This document shows positions 13,479 to 15,295 of a stretch of 15,295 nt of DNA, one piece after another (positions within the stretch are counted from its first letter, which is position 1; every line of letters starts with the position of its first letter). A program made the position numbers and the translations under genes. Origin of the DNA: JBATBW01 sp049662565 (lineage in GTDB: Bacteria; Bacillota_I; Bacilli_A; Erysipelotrichales; Erysipelotrichaceae); NCBI GenBank assembly GCA_049662565.1, contig JBATBW010000074.1:1-15295 (forward strand), given 5' to 3'. The notes under the pieces were generated by a model. That model saw nothing but the letters and a program-made list of their open reading frames with translations. It was not told the DNA's origin and did no database searches.

Positions 13479-15295
13479 TTAAATATTATTTGCTAAACGA
13501 TATGCTGCCCTATTAGCTTCTAAAACCTTACCTTGAGTAAAACTATCACCAATATTATATATTTCTTTTGCGACATTATTAGTCAATGCTTCAACATATA
13601 AAGCATCATCACAACGACCACCCATAGCTAATACTACTAAATCCGCATCCAAAGTACCATCTTTTGTTTCCGGACCTAATTTCTTTTCTAATGGGTTACC
13701 AATATTATCTGGTAAAATTGGTTGCCATGTATTATAAGGGTTAGGACGACCCTTAGAAACATTTTGCGTATAATTTACTTTACCTTTTTCAAAAGAAGTA
13801 ACTTTTGCACAATTTAATAATTCAATATTAGCTTTACGCATATAATGTAATAAATGTCCACGATTCGCCGTACATACACCATCCATAAAGAATTTAACCA
13901 TTTCCACTACTTTAACTTCTTTTTGATGTTCAAAATGTAACCAGTATGCTGTTTCACAACCTACAACACCACCACCACACACAACAATCTTTTTCGCATC
14001 TTTCATTAATGAAGGATCATTTAATAGATCTGTTGCTTGAACATAATTAATTTGATCTAAGCCCTTAATTGGCGGACAAGCATTTTTTGCCCCATTCGCA
14101 AACACTACGGCATCATATTCATTCTTCTTTAACCAAGCTAAATCGACACTCGTATTTAGTTTTAAAGTTAAATTACCTTCTTTAACACCTTCTTTAACGA
14201 TGACATTTAACCAATCTAAATAATTCTTAAAATCAAATTTAATTGCCGGAACACTACCAGGGATTACTTTACCCCCAATCTTATCACTCTTTTCAATTAA
14301 ATCAACTTTATGACCACGTTTTGCGGCATTAGTTGCGAATACTACACCAGCTGGTCCACTACCAATAACCGCAATACGTTTACTCTTTTCTGCCATATGA
14401 AGATCAGTAGACATCACTTCTTCAAATCCGGTACGTGCATTAACGGCACATTGAATATGACCACCTTCCACAAATTCATTAACACAACCTTCTTGACAAC
14501 CAATACACGGAATAATCTTATCCACTTCATTAGCGAAAGCTTTATTACACCAATCCGGATCAGCTAATAAAGGACGACCTAACATAACCATATCACAATA
14601 GCCATCACGAATAGCCTTTTCACTTACATCTGGATAACCTAATTTACCAACTGCCACTACTGGCACTTCCACACCGGCATTAGACTTCACATTTCGCTTA
14701 GCGAAATGTTCTTTCACAATCTTCGCTACATCTAAGAAACAACCAGCCGGCATTCCAGCTGGTGGATGTGGTAACCACCAGTTGTCGTAACAACCAATAT
14801 CTACATCAAACACATCAACACCCGCTTTAACTAAATTTTCCATATAGTTTAAAGTTTCTTCAATACTCCGTCCATTCTTAAATTTCTTTAAAGAAGGAAC
14901 ATCATCCATCAAATCTTCACCATAAGTTTCATTTAAAGCTAAAGTTAAATCAATACGATACATAATCGGATAACTATCTCCCACCCGATTACGAATTTCT
15001 TTTACCATATCAATACCAAAACGTTGAATATCCGCATATTTACCTAATACTCGATGATTAAAAGCCTTATTAGTTAATTGTTCCAACAAATAACCTTCAT
15101 GACCATGTAAATAAACGCCATCAATGCCACAAGCTTTCGCATCGGCACTAGCTTGACCCGCATTTTTAATAATCTTATTTAATTTACGATCACTTAAACG
15201 CATACAAGGTAATTCAGGAATATAGAAATTCGGATTAAATGAAGCCGAAACTGGGAACTTATGCTGTTGAACTAAACAAGTAGGCGGACCCACTC
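13479..15295 (-). CDS. old-yellow-enzyme-type Fe-S flavin oxidoreductase, 5' end outside window
   Basis: At least 605 codons, open to the right edge; perhaps 60-80 N-terminal residues are missing. It resembles 2,4-dienoyl-CoA/2-enoate reductases: an FMN barrel, then a 4Fe-4S cluster, then FAD and NAD(P)H domains. From the first full codon at 15293, the barrel shows VYLHGHEGYLLEQL (60-73) at the active-site histidine strand and MVMLGRPLLADPDW near 235-248. The cluster cysteines C263, C266, C270, C282 have the family spacing CX2CX3CX11C. FAD motif GSGPAG is at 311-316 and a second dinucleotide motif CGGGVVGCE at 439-447. The usual DxYGGSxENR phosphate segment after the histidine strand is replaced by GKYADIQRFG. 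It would reduce an activated C=C bond anaerobically; the substrate is unknown. Confidence 0.87.
   Translation of the reverse strand, partial: VGPPTCLVQQHKFPVSASFNPNFYIPELPCMRLSDRKLNKIIKNAGQASADAKACGIDGVYLHGHEGYLLEQLTNKAFNHRVLGKYADIQRFGIDMVKEIRNRVGDSYPIMYRIDLTLALNETYGEDLMDDVPSLKKFKNGRSIEETLNYMENLVKAGVDVFDVDIGCYDNWWLPHPPAGMPAGCFLDVAKIVKEHFAKRNVKSNAGVEVPVVAVGKLGYPDVSEKAIRDGYCDMVMLGRPLLADPDWCNKAFANEVDKIIPCIGCQEGCVNEFVEGGHIQCAVNARTGFEEVMSTDLHMAEKSKRIAVIGSGPAGVVFATNAAKRGHKVDLIEKSDKIGGKVIPGSVPAIKFDFKNYLDWLNVIVKEGVKEGNLTLKLNTSVDLAWLKKNEYDAVVFANGAKNACPPIKGLDQINYVQATDLLNDPSLMKDAKKIVVCGGGVVGCETAYWLHFEHQKEVKVVEMVKFFMDGVCTANRGHLLHYMRKANIELLNCAKVTSFEKGKVNYTQNVSKGRPNPYNTWQPILPDNIGNPLEKKLGPETKDGTLDADLVVLAMGGRCDDALYVEALTNNVAKEIYNIGDSFTQGKVLEANRAAYRLANNI

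Noticed and set aside
14310..14567. 85-codon + strand frame inside the flavoenzyme gene
   Set aside because: Antisense to conserved FAD and Fe-S motif codons; composition reflects the complementary strand.
1..15295. CRISPR arrays, insertion sequences, tRNA or rRNA genes
   Set aside because: No regularly spaced repeats, transposase frames or cloverleaf/rRNA sequences were seen on either strand.

Overview
The window reads as a chromosomal stretch of a low-GC, anaerobic Bacillota bacterium, plausibly an Erysipelotrichia-type gut commensal (inference). The signs are strong A/T-ending codon use over most of the window, AAGGAGG-type ribosome sites, UGA used as a stop (standard code), a CcpA-type cre site, and oxygen-sensitive enzymes: a glycyl radical enzyme, its radical-SAM activase, and an Fe-S/flavin reductase.

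Layout. (1) Positions 1-2470: an Agr/LytTR-like two-component pair (LytTR response regulator and GHKL sensor kinase, + strand, 4-nt overlap), divergent from a truncated small membrane protein gene on the - strand. The intergenic region holds a pair of 21-bp-spaced repeats resembling a LytTR operator. This block looks richer in G+C than the rest. (2) 2483-5160: a convergent terminator, then a - strand pair rimO and a D-alanyl-D-alanine carboxypeptidase gene, overlapping by 7 nt. (3) 5182-10487: a - strand operon hypE-hypD-proC-4hbD for trans-4-hydroxy-L-proline use. HypE activates HypD; HypD dehydrates hydroxyproline to pyrroline-5-carboxylate; ProC reduces that to proline. The fourth gene is a 4-hydroxybutyrate-dehydrogenase-like iron alcohol dehydrogenase whose role here is open. 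The operon ends in a UUCG-loop terminator. (4) 10499-11148: a divergent XRE-cupin regulator gene whose promoter carries a perfect 8-bp inverted repeat shared with the hypE upstream region. (5) 11164-12404: a gate-domain, multi-pass membrane protein, a candidate carrier, with a strong promoter overlapped by a perfect cre match. (6) 12559-13338: a promoter-to-terminator unit for a small secreted protein and a small two-helix membrane protein, neither recognised. (7) 13432-15295: the 3' part of an old-yellow-enzyme-type Fe-S flavoenzyme, cut by the window edge.

Together the central region looks like a regulated, catabolite-controlled module that uses hydroxyproline (a collagen or diet product) as an electron acceptor and proline source. 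The XRE-cupin protein is the likely local regulator and the gate-domain protein a possible transporter. The chemistry is known; the added alcohol dehydrogenase, the operator arrangement and the linked carrier are the less familiar parts.
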